Source: Acidimicrobiaceae bacterium
GTDB lineage: Bacteria > Actinomycetota > Acidimicrobiia > Acidimicrobiales > RAAP-2
Assembly (NCBI GenBank): GCA_003164275.1
Contig: PLSY01000252.1
Location: 1 to 6,559 of the forward strand
Direction: 5' to 3'
Length of the DNA: 6,559 nt
The first letter of the stretch is position 1; every line of letters starts with the position of its first letter. The translations under genes were made by a program, and so were the position numbers. Positions 5,310 to 6,559 of the stretch are shown one piece after another. The notes below the pieces were generated by a model. It was given only the letters and a program-made list of their open reading frames with translations, did no database searches and had not been told where the DNA came from.

Positions 5310-6356
5310 ATGCCGATGGACCGCTCAAGAGTCGATCTCAACCAGGTCGACCTCAACTTGCTGGTCGCCTTCGATGCCCTCATGTCCGAGGGCAGCGTCA
5401 CCCGCGCAGCTGCACGTCTGAGCGTCGGTCAGTCGGCCATGAGCTCCACGCTCGCCCGGCTCCGGAAGCTGTTCGACGACCCGCTTCTAGTGCGCGAGGG
5501 TCGAGGACTGGTCGCCACCCCGTTGGCCGAGTCACTAGCCAAGCAGGTGCGAGAAGTCTTGGACCAGATCGAGTACATCCTGACCGATCCCACCGACTTC
5601 GGGCCGGCCAGCGACACACGGACGTTCACTATCGTCGCCAGCGACGTGCTCTCAGTGATTCTGCTCAAACCGCTACGAGCGCGACTGTCCGTCGAGGCGC
5701 CCGGCGTTCGCATCCAGGTTTCTCCCCCGGTCGTTGATGACGCCGAACGCCTCATGCGCAATCAGGTAGATCTCGTCGTTACGCCTCGCGACGCGTTCCC
5801 GGACTACCTGAACTTTCGGAGCACATTTCTGTTCTCTGACCGCCACCTCTGTGCGGTCGACGTCCACAATGAGGCCGTCGGCTCGACGCTATCGTTGGAG
5901 GAGTTCAGCTCCCTGCCCTACCTGGCCACCACCTGCGGACGCGGGATCACAACCGCGGAGGCGCAGCTCGATCGGCTCGGAGTCTCGCGAAACGTCGAAT
6001 TCACTACGAGCTTCGGTTTGGTCCCGACCCTGCTGAGCGGTTCTCGAATGATCGGGTTGGTCCACGAACGCCTGGCCCTCGCCATAGCTGACCAGACGAC
6101 CCTCCGACTGATTGAGCCACCGGTGCCCCTGCAGCCGATCCACATGCTGATGCTCTGGACCAACTCCTCCGAAGCCGACCCCGGCCACAGCTGGCTGCAC
6201 CGTAAGATCACGTCGCTAATCGCCGAGCTGGACGAGGCCAAACGGCCACAATGGTCGCCCGCCGCCAGCACCTGGCCACACCACCGCGACGAGCGGCCGC
6301 CGATATTGCCTGATTTCACCCCGTCATACAAGCCCCACGACCCCAGTCGGCTATAG
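5310..6356 (+). CDS. LysR-family transcriptional regulator (NodD/NahR-like group)
   Basis: The 348-residue protein begins with VDLNLLVAFDALMSEGSVTR, then a winged helix-turn-helix at about residues 28-55 (SVTRAAARLSVGQSAMSSTLARLRKLF) and the wing DDPLLVREGRGLVATP. A linker helix (about 72-90) leads to the two-lobed effector domain (about 100-305), closing with HMLMLWTNSSEADPGHSWLH, a typical C-terminal signature of the NodD/NahR-like branch, whose known members often sense aromatic compounds. Proteins of this branch average about 300-320 residues; here a Pro/His/Arg-rich tail (about 310-348) is added. Two starts are possible, ATG 5310 and ATG 5316 (MPM); the second fits the leaderless model. 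Transcribed away from the ABM-cupin-DHFR cluster, it is the likely regulator of both itself and that cluster. The ligand is unknown. Confidence 0.93.
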   Translation: MPMDRSRVDLNQVDLNLLVAFDALMSEGSVTRAAARLSVGQSAMSSTLARLRKLFDDPLLVREGRGLVATPLAESLAKQVREVLDQIEYILTDPTDFGPASDTRTFTIVASDVLSVILLKPLRARLSVEAPGVRIQVSPPVVDDAERLMRNQVDLVVTPRDAFPDYLNFRSTFLFSDRHLCAVDVHNEAVGSTLSLEEFSSLPYLATTCGRGITTAEAQLDRLGVSRNVEFTTSFGLVPTLLSGSRMIGLVHERLALAIADQTTLRLIEPPVPLQPIHMLMLWTNSSEADPGHSWLHRKITSLIAELDEAKRPQWSPAASTWPHHRDERPPILPDFTPSYKPHDPSRL

Positions 6357-6359
6357 CCC

Positions 6360-6378
6360 GTACCCTTTCCCAGGGTGC
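6360..6378 (+). terminator. Short stem-loop after lysR
   Basis: GTACCCT-TTCCC-AGGGTGC starts 3 bases past the TAG and can pair as a 7-bp stem including one G-U pair, with a 5-nt loop. It is followed by CTCAAAAACC rather than a U-run, so it is at best a weak or factor-assisted terminator. Confidence 0.3.
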
Positions 6379-6559
6379 CTCAAAAACCGATCTGCCTCAG
6401 CTGGAACACTTGATCGGCATTCTGCACTCCCGTTAAGTAGCCCATAACGCGCTTCGACCCTTTGCGCCAAATGCATGGCAGAAGTGTTGGTACACGGGCG
6501 ATTGACGCATTAGGTACCCGACCGCAACCGGCAGCGAGGATTGAAGCAGCCCGCTGACG
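6379..6559. other. Right-edge stretch, no gene seen
   Basis: No coding or RNA gene is recognisable. A TTGACG at 6503-6508 has no good -10 partner. The last bases include ACCGCAACCGGCAGCGAGGATTGAAGC (6521-6547), which loosely resembles the end of some CRISPR repeats but occurs once only. Confidence 0.3.

Overview
The window reads as a GC-rich actinobacterial chromosome fragment (roughly 60% GC by eye). Two things point that way. There is a protein of the mycothiol-dependent maleylpyruvate isomerase type, and mycothiol is an actinobacterial thiol. There is also a secreted protein carrying tandem repeats of the form GYWLVASDGGIFAFGDAAFYGS, a repeat I associate mainly with Acidimicrobiia and related lineages. 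The class-level placement is inference; no rRNA or marker gene is present.

Left part (1-2871): a minus-strand gene (74-700) encodes an MDMPI/DinB-like protein with an intact His/Glu-x3-His metal site. A 425-bp spacer with no recognisable gene separates it from a divergent plus-strand gene (1126-2871). That gene encodes an exported glycoside hydrolase of the GH43 fold, fused without a visible linker to six repeats of about 42 residues that probably form a second beta-propeller.

Middle (2872-3459): about 590 bp without a recognisable gene. It holds a 17-bp inverted repeat just after the GH43 stop, and some faintly coding-like minus-strand sequence that I could not identify.

Right part (3460-6356): a minus-strand cluster is read leftwards from 5191. 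Its order is a small ABM-like monooxygenase, a cupin (start and stop overlap as TGATG), a wrecked and truncated short-chain dehydrogenase/reductase (SDR), and a DHFR/RibD-C family protein. A LysR-family regulator (5310-6356) is transcribed divergently. The 118-bp region between regulator and cluster contains a T-N11-A inverted repeat (ATTGA-N5-TCAAT) and a wider 8-bp inverted repeat. Both overlap the likely regulator promoter, which appears to give a leaderless mRNA. The arrangement fits a classical LysR switch controlling a small oxidoreductive pathway; the substrate cannot be told from sequence.

The most notable observations are the SDR pseudogene, whose homology runs through all three minus-strand frames within about 340 bp, the GH43-repeat fusion, and the compact LysR control region. 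I did not find a clearly new defence or mobile system. The last 203 bp hold a small stem-loop after lysR and otherwise nothing I can identify.
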